The notes beneath the pieces are model-generated. The model was not told the DNA's origin, did not search any database, and saw only the letters and a list, made by a program, of their open reading frames with translations. The position numbers and the translations under genes are program-made. From the NCBI RefSeq assembly GCF_009768975.1, contig NZ_CP035733.1:1984001-2048000 (forward strand): a DNA stretch of 64,000 nt. The letters run 5' to 3'. The stretch's first letter is position 1. Each line of letters starts with the position of its first letter. Shown here in pieces: positions 1 through 9,273 of the stretch. The stretch is from Sphingorhabdus lacus. Its GTDB lineage: Bacteria > Pseudomonadota > Alphaproteobacteria > Sphingomonadales > Sphingomonadaceae.

Positions 1-3000
1 GGAGTCGCTCGCGTTTTGGCGATGCCAGCGCTTCGGCGGTCTCGGCGCGCCAGCCATTCTCAAACTGTTCGCGCCCGACCGGTTGCCAGTTGCTTGTCCC
101 AAGCTGCTCGGATGTCAGATATTCGGCGCGCAAGGGCCGGACGAGTTCAAATCGTTCGATGCGCTCGCCGTCATCGGTGAGAAGCCCGCGCGCACGCACG
201 GCAAGCGCGACGCGCCCGGACCGTTCGTTTTGCATCGGACGGGCATGAACAGCCCCTAGATCATGGATTTTGGCGAGATCGTCAAAGCCGAGCGGCCGCT
301 GGCGGCGCGCAATCTCGATCTCAAGCAAATGGGTCGTGGCACCCGATGCAGTGTCGGTGCGCAGGACTTGATCCGAGACTATTTGATAATCCTCGACAGC
401 GATAGTTTCGACGCCAAGATCGAGCATGCCTGCAGCACGCGCGGCATTGACGCAGGCTTCGACAAGGCCCAGATATTCATCGAATATGCCATTTTGCAAA
501 TGGATCGGAAAGGCAAGGATACGATTGAGCCATCGCTGGATCGTCGGTAGCTCATCCAGCAAGCCGCCATCTTCGGCTTCAATCTTGAGGCCTGACAATT
601 TTTGAAAGCGGTCAAGACTGACGGCTTCGAGTTTGCCCTGAAAGAGCAGATGAAACCAGCGGATGAGCGCGTCTTTTGCGTAATTGCTCTCAAGATTGTC
701 GGCAGGATTGAACAGATTCTGCCCGCCGGTTTGGCGCTGGCCGCGCGTGAGCGCACCCAGACTGTCAAGGCGCCGCGCTATTGTCGAAATGAAGCGCCGT
801 TCGCCCCGAACATTGGTTGTGACGGGGCGGAACAACGGCGCTGATGCCTGATTTGTCCGATTGGTGCGGCCGAGACCTTGAATGGCAGCATCGGCACGCC
901 AGCCTGGCTCGAGCAGGAAATGGATCCGGCGCTCCTGATTCTTCGCATTCAGATCGGCATGATAACTGCGCCCTGTGCCACCGGCATCGGAGAAGACAAG
1001 GATGCGCTTGTCGCCGTCCATGAAGGCCTGGGTTTCGAGGACATTGGTGCGGGGCGAACGCGACTGAAGCTTTTGACTACCGTCGGTTCCGACCACCAAA
1101 CGCCGCGAGCGTCCTGTGACCTCGGCCACTGCATCGACACCAAAGCGTTCGATGATGGCATCAAGCGCGGTGGCGACAGGCGGAAGCGCGCACAGTCGTT
1201 CGATCATCGCGTCACGGGCAGCGACGGCCGCACGGCACAAGACAGGATTGCCGTCGGCATCGCTCATTGGCTCGGAACGCGCATCGCCATTTTCATCGAC
1301 GAACACCTGCATCAACCGGACCGGGAAGCTTTGCAGCAGATAGTCGACCACATATTCGCGCGGCGAGAGATCGATTTCGAGATGCTCGCGCTCTTCCGGG
1401 GTCAAATCGGCAAGTCGCCGGTCAAGCATGGCTTCGGCCGTCGAGACGAGCTGGATCACCGCCGAATTCCCTTCCGCCAGCACCGTATCGATCGCTGGCA
1501 ACAGGCTTGGCAGCTTCATCGAGAGAAGAAGCTGCGCGAAGAAACGCTGCTTGGTGCCTTCGAAGATCGAAAGGGCTGCAGCCTTGGCACCCCTGTTGAG
1601 CGTAATGCCGCTATCTGCATCGACGATGCGGGTGGCTTCGAGCACTTCACCCAGATTGCTATGAATGATCGCCCATGCTTCAGCATAAGCATCATAGACC
1701 CGGATCTGTACCTCAGTTAGTTGGTGCTCCAGTATGTCATATTCGACACCGGCAAAGGACAGCGCACGTGCTGTATAAAGGCCCAGCGATTTGAGATCGC
1801 GGGCGACCAGTTCCATTGCAGCAATTCCGCCTTTGCGAATATCATCGACAAAGCGCTCGCGGGTCGCAAAGGCGGTTTCCGGGCCCCACAGGCCAAGCCG
1901 CGCTGCATAGGCCAGATTATTCACATCGGACGCGCCGGTGGCGGAGACATAAAGAACTCTAGCACGCGGCAGCAGATTTTGGAGGCGTACGCCAGCAATG
2001 CCCTGCTCACTGCCTTTGACCTTACCCCGGCTCCCCTCCCCACCTGCGGCATTGGCCATTGCATGGGCTTCATCGAAGGCGATCACACCGTCAAAGTCAT
2101 CGCCAGCCCAATCGAGGATTTGCTGCAGCCGCGTCGCATCGGCGCGGCCCGACCGGAGCGTCGGATAGGTCACGAACAAGATGCCTTCGGCCATCGTGAC
2201 TTTATGCCCGAGTTTCCATTGCGAAAGCGGCTGGACGTCGAGCGGCAGCCCGCCAAGCGAACTCCAGTCGCGTCGTGCGTCCTCCAATAGCGCTTCGTTT
2301 TTCGACAGCCAGATATGACGACGTTCGCCGCGCAGCCAACGGTCGAGGAAAATGGCTGCAACCTGCCTGCCCTTTCCCGCACCCGTACCGTCGCCCAGAA
2401 AATAGCCGCAACGATAGACTGAGCCTTCTTCATGCGGCTGCAAACTGCATCCATTGTCATGGGGCAGATAGAGGCCGGGAAGATCGCGCTCGAAGGCATT
2501 TGCTGCATAGACCAAGGTTTCGAGCTGCGCGTCGGACAGAAGTCCGTCAGCAACACAATTTGCCATAACCAGCGGCTGGACATGGGGAATGGGTGCAGCA
2601 ATCGAGCCCATCGCGACCGATTCCACGAGCGGCGTTGGATGATTGCGCGCGCCGGTGATGATCATCCGGCTGGGCCGATATGGGAGATAGTGACCCACCT
2701 GCTCGGAAATGGGAGCCGCTTCATCGAGCGGCACAAACTCGAGCGCATGCAGTTCAGCAGCGTTGGATGAGATCGAAGGAACCGGCGCGATTGGGCGGCT
2801 TATCGTTCGCGGCGCTACTCGCAGAGCGGGCCTTAAGGGTCGGGCGGGCACAGGCAGCGGCTGGTGCGATGCACGGATCGGCAGGGCATCAACGAGCGAC
2901 ACAAGCTCGCTGAGATCACCGATATGGTAGGTCACAGGAGTCCGATTATCGTCAACCTTGTCGAGAACGATAAGCCGCGTTGAAATCGAGGTCCCGGCAC

Positions 3001-3814
3001 GCGCAAAGGCGCGGTCCATTGAAACATTAAGGCGGACGGCGAGCGGCATCCGTGAGCGCTCAACAAAGGCATGGAGGTCGAACCATTCGGGCATGATCGC
3101 AACGGCTCTGCCGCCAGTTGCCAATCTGGCCAGCGAAGAACGTAAATGGCGAGCACCTGTGCGGCCATCTTCGCCGCGCTCAAGCCCCACCGAATAGGGC
3201 GGATTGATCAGGACGGTGTCAGGCAAGATCGCAGGATCGAGCAGCTCGTCGATCAGCTCACCATCGTGCATCGAAGTCCTTACATCAGGGAAGAGCGTAT
3301 GGAGTGCGTCGCGCCGCAAGACATGGATTTCATTGAGCGCAAGTTTGGAGCCGCTCTGCTGCGCCCAATAGGCCAGCATGCCGGTTCCGGCCGACGGTTC
3401 GAGGGTCAGGTTACGGCTCGACGATCCAGCCGCACGCGCCGCGATCCAGGCTAGGCGCAACGGTGTCGAGAATTGCTGAAATCGAACCTGTTCTTCGGAC
3501 CGGTAATACTGGATTGGCGTAAGGCTTTCGATTCTGTCGAAGCAATCAAAGGCTTCCGCCATTTCGCTGGCAGGAGTGATCTTGGATAGAGCTTGCAAGT
3601 AGAGAAGTTGCGCCAGCTCCACTGCGGCATGGGTATCAGAAAGCGACCAGCGATTGTCAGCATCGGTAGCGCCCGTCAGTCGGGTAAAGGTCTCTGAGAG
3701 ATGTTTTCGCGTGATCGGCACATTGGCAGCAAGATCGCCCGCTAGGCTACGCGCAGCAGCGATCGCAGGGACTTCGTTGGGCGAGAATTCGAGAATGAAT
3801 GCGGGCTGGTTCAT
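1..3814 (-). CDS. Strawberry-notch-like methyltransferase-helicase (3' end outside window)
   Basis: A single open frame of about 1271 codons runs off the left edge, so the C-terminus is missing. The start ATG at 3814 is preceded by a strong AGGAGG. The N-terminal part is an adenine-type methyltransferase: a motif I-like segment (EPSAGTGM) is followed by the catalytic NPPY near residue 203. The helicase part follows, with Walker A GDGTGAGKG near residue 472, the DEAH box (FDEAHAM) near 578, SATG as motif III, and a motif VI-like QGLGRTNRTNQ further on. This matches the bacterial strawberry-notch family (P-loop pore plus SNO helicase C). Such proteins are carried by large plasmids and integrative elements. 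Their cellular role is not settled; anti-restriction or DNA modification during transfer is only an inference. No frameshift was seen on reading the frame through. Confidence 0.85.
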   Translation of the reverse strand, partial: MNQPAFILEFSPNEVPAIAAARSLAGDLAANVPITRKHLSETFTRLTGATDADNRWSLSDTHAAVELAQLLYLQALSKITPASEMAEAFDCFDRIESLTPIQYYRSEEQVRFQQFSTPLRLAWIAARAAGSSSRNLTLEPSAGTGMLAYWAQQSGSKLALNEIHVLRRDALHTLFPDVRTSMHDGELIDELLDPAILPDTVLINPPYSVGLERGEDGRTGARHLRSSLARLATGGRAVAIMPEWFDLHAFVERSRMPLAVRLNVSMDRAFARAGTSISTRLIVLDKVDDNRTPVTYHIGDLSELVSLVDALPIRASHQPLPVPARPLRPALRVAPRTISRPIAPVPSISSNAAELHALEFVPLDEAAPISEQVGHYLPYRPSRMIITGARNHPTPLVESVAMGSIAAPIPHVQPLVMANCVADGLLSDAQLETLVYAANAFERDLPGLYLPHDNGCSLQPHEEGSVYRCGYFLGDGTGAGKGRQVAAIFLDRWLRGERRHIWLSKNEALLEDARRDWSSLGGLPLDVQPLSQWKLGHKVTMAEGILFVTYPTLRSGRADATRLQQILDWAGDDFDGVIAFDEAHAMANAAGGEGSRGKVKGSEQGIAGVRLQNLLPRARVLYVSATGASDVNNLAYAARLGLWGPETAFATRERFVDDIRKGGIAAMELVARDLKSLGLYTARALSFAGVEYDILEHQLTEVQIRVYDAYAEAWAIIHSNLGEVLEATRIVDADSGITLNRGAKAAALSIFEGTKQRFFAQLLLSMKLPSLLPAIDTVLAEGNSAVIQLVSTAEAMLDRRLADLTPEEREHLEIDLSPREYVVDYLLQSFPVRLMQVFVDENGDARSEPMSDADGNPVLCRAAVAARDAMIERLCALPPVATALDAIIERFGVDAVAEVTGRSRRLVVGTDGSQKLQSRSPRTNVLETQAFMDGDKRILVFSDAGGTGRSYHADLNAKNQERRIHFLLEPGWRADAAIQGLGRTNRTNQASAPLFRPVTTNVRGERRFISTIARRLDSLGALTRGQRQTGGQNLFNPADNLESNYAKDALIRWFHLLFQGKLEAVSLDRFQKLSGLKIEAEDGGLLDELPTIQRWLNRILAFPIHLQNGIFDEYLGLVEACVNAARAAGMLDLGVETIAVEDYQIVSDQVLRTDTASGATTHLLEIEIARRQRPLGFDDLAKIHDLGAVHARPMQNERSGRVALAVRARGLLTDDGERIERFELVRPLRAEYLTSEQLGTSNWQPVGREQFENGWRAETAEALASPKRERL

Positions 3815-3905
3815 GGGTTCGGCCTCCTGAAAGAGGCCAGCGATCTTCGCAGGATTGCCGACCGGGCCTCAAAGGACCTAGAGCCTCCTCCCCTCCAGGC
3901 TGCCT

Positions 3906-4814
3906 TCAGGCAGCCGCCGTCCTGCCAAGCCGATCCAGAAGCTCATCGTTCCAGTCATTGCCGGGACGATCTGGCTGGTGCGGAATGATCGTTCGTCCTG
4001 GGTGCGCATAAGCCTCCATCCCGCGCTTCAGCGCCAGCTCGCCTCCCTTGTCGTTGTCGACAAACAGGTGCAACTCGGTGACGCTTTCAGGAAGTGAGAC
4101 GATGCCGAACCGCTCATTTCCGAGCGTGGCCCAGCAAGGAATGCCAAACAGAGTTTGCGCCGAAAGCGCGCTCTCTGTTCCTTCAGCCAATCCGAGCTTC
4201 CCATTCAACGGCTCCGACAGGCGAACCGCCCCTGCCCCCAATTGCCCTAGCGCGCGCTTTGGTTTGAAGAATGCGGCTTTCATCGCAGTTGCTGGATCGA
4301 GAAACGTGCGTTGGATCGCGACGATGCCGATATCCATGCGCACTGCCGCAATGAGTGCAGGCAGAAAGCGAACGTTGGGCTTTCGTCCCAACGGCGTTCG
4401 GTCGAGATACCGCAATTCAGATGAACGAAGTGGTGTGGATCGATTGACGAGATAGCGCTCGGCGAGCGTGTCTGCGAGCGGAACAGCTTCGCGCCAAAGC
4501 CTGCAAGCGTTGGCATCTGGTCCGAACGGCTTCGCGGCCATAGTGATCGGTCCGCCCTTCCCATCGAACAGATCGCGCGGTTGGATGCCGTGCCGCTTGA
4601 AGCCTTCAAGAACTTCGTCGCTCGTGCAACCCGCGAAGCAGTGGAACAGGATCGCATTGCTTGTCAGCCCGACGGAAAGCGACGGGGTCTGATCGTCGTG
4701 GGCCGGACAACAGCACATGCCCTGCCGACCCGTCCAACGGCCGCCAAGCGCGTCAACAATCTGTCGTGCGCGTCTTTCGAGGGCAATGGGCACATGCTTT
4801 GCGGTCTTCGTCAT
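3906..4814 (-). CDS. CHC2 zinc-finger/Toprim domain protein (primase-like)
   Basis: 302 aa. The N-terminus has a DnaG-type zinc-binding pattern (CCCPAHDD..TPSL, then HCFAGC, about residues 33-63). The C-terminal half has a Toprim fold: LAEGTESALSA supplies the conserved glutamate, LHLFVDNDKGG the DxD-like acidic pair, and GNDWND lies close to the C-terminus. This is the layout of plasmid- and ICE-borne Toprim proteins related to DnaG, thought to make primers during element replication or transfer. It lies about 90 bp downstream of the strawberry-notch start on the same strand and is probably transcribed with it. Primer synthesis is inferred from the family. Confidence 0.82.
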   Translation of the reverse strand: MTKTAKHVPIALERRARQIVDALGGRWTGRQGMCCCPAHDDQTPSLSVGLTSNAILFHCFAGCTSDEVLEGFKRHGIQPRDLFDGKGGPITMAAKPFGPDANACRLWREAVPLADTLAERYLVNRSTPLRSSELRYLDRTPLGRKPNVRFLPALIAAVRMDIGIVAIQRTFLDPATAMKAAFFKPKRALGQLGAGAVRLSEPLNGKLGLAEGTESALSAQTLFGIPCWATLGNERFGIVSLPESVTELHLFVDNDKGGELALKRGMEAYAHPGRTIIPHQPDRPGNDWNDELLDRLGRTAAA

Positions 4815-4941
4815 CGATCATTCCTGTTGCCTAAGGCTCGCTGTGGCCTTGGCCGCCTCCACTCTGCACCGTGTGGAGTTTTCCTACACATACATGTTCA
4901 TTGTATGTTCTCGCATCAACAATCGCGAGAAGGAATAAGTG

Positions 4942-5628
4942 ATGAGATATGTTGCCCTGGGACTATTGGCCGCAGTGCCGCTTTCAGCGGCTTTCGCGAG
5001 CGAACTACCGGATGAACCACAGGCTATAGTTTCGAGCCCAACGCCCAACGAAGCCTCCGAAACGTCCTCGATCGGCTACCGAATCAATGACGAGTCGGGA
5101 TTTCAGTTGATTGAACACGGCCACTGGAAGGCGGGGTCTCGGTACGAAGCGGCCGAACAATCGGCCACTGAAGGCAGTCAGGCAGGTCAGTTGCAAACGA
5201 GTCCTCAGCTCAAACCAAAAAAACGTCCGACAAATTTCCGAAGAGCGGCATTTCTGCCGCACGTCTATGCCGCCGAAACCCGGTTTGGATTACCCGCAGG
5301 GCTACTCGATGCGCTGATCTGGACTGAGTCGAGGTACAATCCGATAGCTGTGAGCCATGCAGGTGCCGGCGGCTTGGGCCAGTTAATGCCTGCAACTGCA
5401 AAGGAGCTGGGCGTCGCAAATCGCTTCGACCCATACACCAATATTACCGGTGCAGCCCGGTACCTAAAGCAGATGTTTGACCGTTTCGGTCAAATCCATC
5501 TGGCACTTGCTGCCTATAATGCTGGACCAGGAGCAGTGTCTCGTGTGAAGGGGATTCCCATGAATGGTGAGACGCCAGCCTATGTCCGGAGCATTCTGTC
5601 ATTTTGGCGGGGGAATTTGGGAGACTAA
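4942..5628 (+). CDS. Lytic transglycosylase (SLT domain, VirB1-like)
   Basis: 228 aa. The ATG at 4942 follows GAAGGA by about 7 bases; a GTG directly before it (4939) is a less likely start. The N-terminus is a signal peptide ending near AFAS, so the protein should be periplasmic. After a spacer of about 90 residues comes a family 1 lytic transglycosylase domain: the catalytic Glu in IWTESRYNP, then [10 protein letters not shown], and [10 protein letters not shown] near the end. It cleaves peptidoglycan glycan strands. In conjugative elements such enzymes open the wall for the secretion channel; a housekeeping role is possible but less likely here. The stop codon overlaps the next start (TAATG). 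Confidence 0.85.
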   Translation: MRYVALGLLAAVPLSAAFASELPDEPQAIVSSPTPNEASETSSIGYRINDESGFQLIEHGHWKAGSRYEAAEQSATEGSQAGQLQTSPQLKPKKRPTNFRRAAFLPHVYAAETRFGLPAGLLDALIWTESRYNPIAVSHAGAGGLGQLMPATAKELGVANRFDPYTNITGAARYLKQMFDRFGQIHLALAAYNAGPGAVSRVKGIPMNGETPAYVRSILSFWRGNLGD

Positions 5629-5855
5629 TGAGCACCGCGGAGAGATTGCGCGTTACCGGCCATATCAAGCAGAGTCGGCGTGGAACGATCATCACAACCG
5701 CTGATAACAGCGTATGGGTGCTGCAACCTACCGAGGGTGTCCAGTTGCCATCAAGAGGCATGGTCGTGGTCGAAGGATTCAAAATTGGATTTGATCGACT
5801 TGAAGTGAATTGGTCGTCACAAATACCTTCGAAGTTGACTGCCCGAAACCAGTAG
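5628..5855 (+). CDS. Small DUF5818-like protein
   Basis: 75 aa, starting at the ATG that shares one base with the transglycosylase stop, which implies translational coupling. The sequence shows a small beta-rich domain (RLRVTGHIKQSRRGTIITT, then VVVEGFKIGFDRLEV) resembling DUF5818, a family seen in sphingomonads often near element genes. No catalytic motif is visible. An upstream in-frame start at 5604 would overlap the transglycosylase and is rejected. The function is unknown; the tight overlap suggests it is made with the transglycosylase. Confidence 0.6.
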   Translation: MSTAERLRVTGHIKQSRRGTIITTADNSVWVLQPTEGVQLPSRGMVVVEGFKIGFDRLEVNWSSQIPSKLTARNQ

Positions 5856-5868
5856 GAGCGAAACCAAA

Positions 5869-7101
5869 TTAGTGCCGCTCACTTTGCAGGATACGCTGTA
5901 CCTCATCCGCCCAAGCATCCAAAGCAGATCGCTTTTCAGACGAAAAACTGTAGCGCTGGTAGACGCCAACAATGCCTGCTTGGCTTCCGGACACATGGTT
6001 TAATACGGCTTCCGTCACCTCCAACCTTACACCAATTCTTTGCAAGCCGGTTGCTACAGTGCGTCTCAGATCGTGAAGTCGCCATTCATCTACATTCCCA
6101 AGCTTTTTCTCAACAGCCGACCGAAGCCGCGCCTGAACTTTGCTGAACCCGCTGGCGCCGTTATGAGGACTAGATTTGGCAGGAAAGAGCTTTGAACTCG
6201 TGCCTGTTCGCTCCAGCTTTTCGATGATATTCAGCGCAAAATCGGAAAGCGGCACAATGTGGGTTTTGCCATTTTTTGCTCTCGCGGCAGGAATTGTCCA
6301 AATGCGTTGCTTTGTGTCGAATTCGACCCATTCCGCGCAGTACACCTCGTTCCTTCGCTGACCGGTCAAAATCAAAAGTCTGATTGCCGAGGTCCAAGGC
6401 TCGTGCTCATTGCCCAGGGCATCCCACAATACTGCCAATTCACGATCCGAAAGCACACGGTCGCGAGCCTTTGGCGCAGGCGGCCGACCAGCATCGCGAC
6501 AAGGGTTTGAATCTAAGCGATCAAGACGCGGCAGCGCCCATGTGTAAAACGCGCTGAGCTGGGCGCAAACATTTCGGGCTTGGACCGGCGCCTTACGTGC
6601 AACTTTATCCACCAGCCGCGTCACGTCCCCTCGCGTCACACTGTCTGCCAAGCGATCACCAATTTCAGGCAAAATGTTTCGGTTAAATATTCTCTCGGTT
6701 TCATCAATACGTCGGCGACCAGCTTTGAAGGCAAGATAGTCAGGCAACATGTTCCGAACAGTTAAGGCAGCAACCTGCCTGCTCTTTTTTGTCTCTTTGC
6801 TGGGGTCGCTGCCTGCCTCGATATCGTTGATCATTTGCCGAGCTTTGCGGCGGGCATCGACCAACCCGCATCGAGGTCCAAAGCGACCAATCGTGATGTT
6901 TCGTGACTGACCGCCAACTCGTTTCCGCAAAATGAATGTTTTTGCGCCCGATGCACCTACTCGCAACCTTAACCCAGGGACGGTTTGGTCTGCATACTCC
7001 ACTTGACCATGGAGCGGCTTCGCCAAGCCCTTAATCTTGGCGTCCGTGAGCCCAATTTTTAAGCGCTTCTGAAACTCCAAATCTTGCCTCTGACCGCTCA
7101 T
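5869..7101 (-). CDS. Tyrosine recombinase integrase of element 1 (P4 type)
   Basis: 410 aa, the usual length for P4-type integrases. The N-terminal DUF4102-like arm-binding domain spans about residues 15-100 (VPGLRLRVGASGAKTFIL, ITIGRFG). A SAM-like core-binding domain covers about 115-200. The catalytic domain has Arg249 (TGQRRNE), Lys near 277, His343 and Arg346 (HDLRRT), His369 (LNHVSG) and the nucleophile Tyr381 (VYQRY). All catalytic positions are present, so it is probably active. It integrates and excises DNA at a tRNA 3' end; the matching site lies 142 bp upstream of its start, at 7244-7293. Confidence 0.93.
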   Translation of the reverse strand: MSGQRQDLEFQKRLKIGLTDAKIKGLAKPLHGQVEYADQTVPGLRLRVGASGAKTFILRKRVGGQSRNITIGRFGPRCGLVDARRKARQMINDIEAGSDPSKETKKSRQVAALTVRNMLPDYLAFKAGRRRIDETERIFNRNILPEIGDRLADSVTRGDVTRLVDKVARKAPVQARNVCAQLSAFYTWALPRLDRLDSNPCRDAGRPPAPKARDRVLSDRELAVLWDALGNEHEPWTSAIRLLILTGQRRNEVYCAEWVEFDTKQRIWTIPAARAKNGKTHIVPLSDFALNIIEKLERTGTSSKLFPAKSSPHNGASGFSKVQARLRSAVEKKLGNVDEWRLHDLRRTVATGLQRIGVRLEVTEAVLNHVSGSQAGIVGVYQRYSFSSEKRSALDAWADEVQRILQSERH

Positions 7102-7243
7102 AAAACTACCCAGAATTGTCCGTTACCTAGGTAACATTTGGCGTTACCTACTAGTGAACATTACAAGAACAATGGAGACAGCGCAAGATAGATATTTACT
7201 ATTTTTCAGACGTTTATGGACACATGGGGAACCATCGAAATCC

Positions 7244-7293
7244 AACTCTTAATCAGCGGGTCGTGGGTTCGAACCCCTCAGCGTCTACCATTT
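7244..7293 (+). repeat. att site: tRNA-Lys(CTT) 3'-half fragment, copy 1
   Basis: A 50-bp sequence identical to 21416-21465. It begins at the anticodon loop (CTCTTAA, anticodon CTT), includes the T-loop GGTTCGAACC, and ends with ACCA and three T residues. The 5' half of a tRNA is absent, so this is an attachment-site remnant, not a tRNA gene. It marks the junction of elements 1 and 2. The flanks 7102-7243 and 7294-7436 hold no recognisable gene and are AT-rich. Confidence 0.9.
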
Positions 7294-7436
7294 TTTGTTT
7301 ATTTATCATATATTTGTAAGCTAAAAATCGTTATCGCGTACGATGTCGGTGTCTCGAACACCGCATAGATACCGTAAATACTTTTGCCGCGTTGAGCGAA
7401 CTCCTATACAACAACTCAAGTGTAAGGGGGTTGAGA

Positions 7437-8198
7437 ATGAAGTACGACGATAAAGAGGTTCGATCGCTTTCAGATTTGATTGAATTTCTGAAGGAAGACC
7501 TGCCTAAAGGACAGCCCACTTGGTACAGAGGTCAACGCGACGCCTCATGGGATCTTCAGCCAAACATTACTCGACATGGTGGGGTTGATGCCGAAAGGGC
7601 GTTATTTAAGCGTTTTAAGCAAAATGCGTTCTCTCACGTACCTTCACGTCCTGCGACAGAGTGGGAGTGGCTTTTTATTATGCAGCATCACGGTCTCCCC
7701 ACGCGTTTGCTTGATTGGACTGAAAGCGCTCTTGTTGGTTTGTACTTTGCGTTGGATGGCGACAGTCCGGTAGATCCAAAGTGTGCGGCGGCTCTCTGGG
7801 CCATGGATCCCATTGGTCTAAACAGGGCTTCCAAATGGGCAGGTGCTCATGAAGCAGATATACCAGGTTTTGACGATGATGAGGATTTGAAATCCTACCT
7901 GCCCTCACAATTTCTGCGCACAGGTTTTGCATTGGAACCCATTGCAGCTATTGCTGCTCGCAACAATGCGCGGATACAAGTCCAGCAAGGTGTGTTCACG
8001 CTACATCATAAAAATCTCGATCCCCTTAATGAGGGAGCTCGGTTAGATCATATTTGGCGTTATATCATACCTGGCGACGTGGTCGCCGAATTGCGAACAG
8101 GCTTAGAAATGCTTAACGTCAATCGCCTATCTCTTTTTCCAGAATTGCAAAACGTGGCAAACCACGCTCGCGACCAAATTATCGGTGGTAATCAATGA
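7437..8198 (+). CDS. FRG-domain protein
   Basis: 253 aa from the ATG at 7437, which sits about 8 bases behind AAGGGGG; an upstream in-frame start at 7392 has no comparable ribosome site. FRG-domain hallmarks are present: WYRGQ at residues 29-33, QHHGLPTRLLDWT at about 83-95, ALVGLYFAL just after, and VQQGVFTLHH in the C-terminal third. The family is widespread in bacteria, often in defence islands, but its biochemical activity is not established. The stop overlaps the next start (ATGA), so the FRG and DUF262 proteins are probably made together. Codon use is AT-rich compared with the flanking chromosome, consistent with transfer. Confidence 0.85.
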   Translation: MKYDDKEVRSLSDLIEFLKEDLPKGQPTWYRGQRDASWDLQPNITRHGGVDAERALFKRFKQNAFSHVPSRPATEWEWLFIMQHHGLPTRLLDWTESALVGLYFALDGDSPVDPKCAAALWAMDPIGLNRASKWAGAHEADIPGFDDDEDLKSYLPSQFLRTGFALEPIAAIAARNNARIQVQQGVFTLHHKNLDPLNEGARLDHIWRYIIPGDVVAELRTGLEMLNVNRLSLFPELQNVANHARDQIIGGNQ

Positions 8199-9241
8199 AA
8201 AGCTTTCACATTCACGAGATGCCAGATTCTTCTGTACTGGCTCTTAACGATATTCGAGAGTCTGTAGAGCTGTCACCTGATTATCAGCGTCCAGGTGGCG
8301 TTTGGTCACTCAAAAATAAGCAATTGTTCATCGACTCCCTTTTAAACGGTTACGATATTCCCAAATTGTATTTTCATTATTTGACCGGTGTCCATGCACG
8401 CGCGGGGAAAGATTACGCGATCATCGACGGCCGCCAACGGCTAGAAACAATCTGGGAATTCATCGACGGAAGTTTTGCGCTTTCCACTGATTTCAAGTTT
8501 TACGAAAATGAAGAATATAACGCAGCTGGGATGACCTTTTCGGATATCGAAAAGGAATATCCGCGGTTGCTAATAAAGCTCCATGCCCGCAGCTTATCAG
8601 TGATGGTCGTGACGGCCGACGACCTCGATTTCATCGAGGACATGTTTTCTCGACTGAATGAGGCTGTTCCACTGAACGCGGCTGAGAAGCGCAATGCCTT
8701 TGGTGGAGCATTACCTAACATCATTCGAAATTTAGCTGGCCACAGATTCCTCACGGACAAAGTTGCCTTCCCCCCAACCCGCTATCGACACTACGATGTG
8801 GCAGCAAAGCTACTCATTGAGGAATACTATCCGACTGTCGTTGATACGAAAAAAGCTCGATTAGATGATTTCGTCAAATCAAATCGGCTTCGACCAGAAA
8901 GCGCTTTTTCGCAAGTTGTCGAACGCACTAAGGCAACTTTAGAAGATATGACAGCCGTGTTCGCAAACAATGACCCACTGCTAAAATCAAGTGGTATGGT
9001 TGTTGTTTATTACGTGCTTTTCTCAAAACACCCGCAAACAAACTTAACTCGACAAAAGCTACTAAACTTTGAGCGCGCGCGAGAAGCAAACCGTGATGCC
9101 TTTGCGTCCGAAGACACAAGCATCAATTTTGATTGGATCGAGTACGACGAGCTTGCTCGATCATCAAACGACGCGGCTTCAATTCGCAGTCGGGTCGACA
9201 CGCTAATAACCTATCTCAGTTCTGAGGAATCTATAGCTTGA
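8195..9241 (+). CDS. DUF262 (GmrS-type N-terminal domain) protein
   Basis: 348 aa, starting inside the FRG stop codon. The DUF262 signature is clear: YQRPGGVW near residue 30, SLLNGYDIPKLYF, and DGRQRLETI at residues 78-86, which corresponds to the DGQQR motif used for nucleotide binding and hydrolysis in GmrSD- and BrxU-like enzymes. The C-terminal half (about residues 190-348) is helical and has no visible DUF1524/HNH nuclease motif, so this is not a complete single-chain type IV restriction enzyme. The coupled FRG protein may supply the effector. A role in defence is inferred from domain and location. Confidence 0.85.
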   Translation: MKSFHIHEMPDSSVLALNDIRESVELSPDYQRPGGVWSLKNKQLFIDSLLNGYDIPKLYFHYLTGVHARAGKDYAIIDGRQRLETIWEFIDGSFALSTDFKFYENEEYNAAGMTFSDIEKEYPRLLIKLHARSLSVMVVTADDLDFIEDMFSRLNEAVPLNAAEKRNAFGGALPNIIRNLAGHRFLTDKVAFPPTRYRHYDVAAKLLIEEYYPTVVDTKKARLDDFVKSNRLRPESAFSQVVERTKATLEDMTAVFANNDPLLKSSGMVVVYYVLFSKHPQTNLTRQKLLNFERAREANRDAFASEDTSINFDWIEYDELARSSNDAASIRSRVDTLITYLSSEESIA

Positions 9242-9273
9242 GCTGCCAAATGTTTGATGCAACTGTGTGAGGT

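Larger units (their letters stand above)
1..7293. mobile_element. Integrative element 1, right-hand part (tRNA-Lys site)
   Basis: Right part of an integrated element whose left end lies outside the window. It ends at the tRNA 3'-half repeat at 7244-7293, next to a minus-strand integrase gene (5869-7101). The cargo seen is a strawberry-notch methyltransferase-helicase, a CHC2/Toprim protein, a lytic transglycosylase and a small DUF5818-like protein. These families are common on conjugative or plasmid-like elements, but no relaxase or type IV secretion genes fall inside the window. The left boundary is inferred: an intact tRNA-Lys gene should lie to the left. Confidence 0.65.

Noticed and set aside
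878-1720. 280-codon plus-strand frame
   Set aside because: It is antisense to the strawberry-notch gene, which has clear helicase motifs here; the frame has no ribosome site or protein family.
7244-7293. Possible functional tRNA-Lys at the repeat copies
   Set aside because: Only the sequence from the anticodon loop to the 3' end is present at both copies; no D-arm or 5' acceptor strand precedes them.
8195-9241. Complete GmrSD type IV restriction enzyme
   Set aside because: Only the DUF262 part is present; the C-terminal half shows no HNH/DUF1524 motif.
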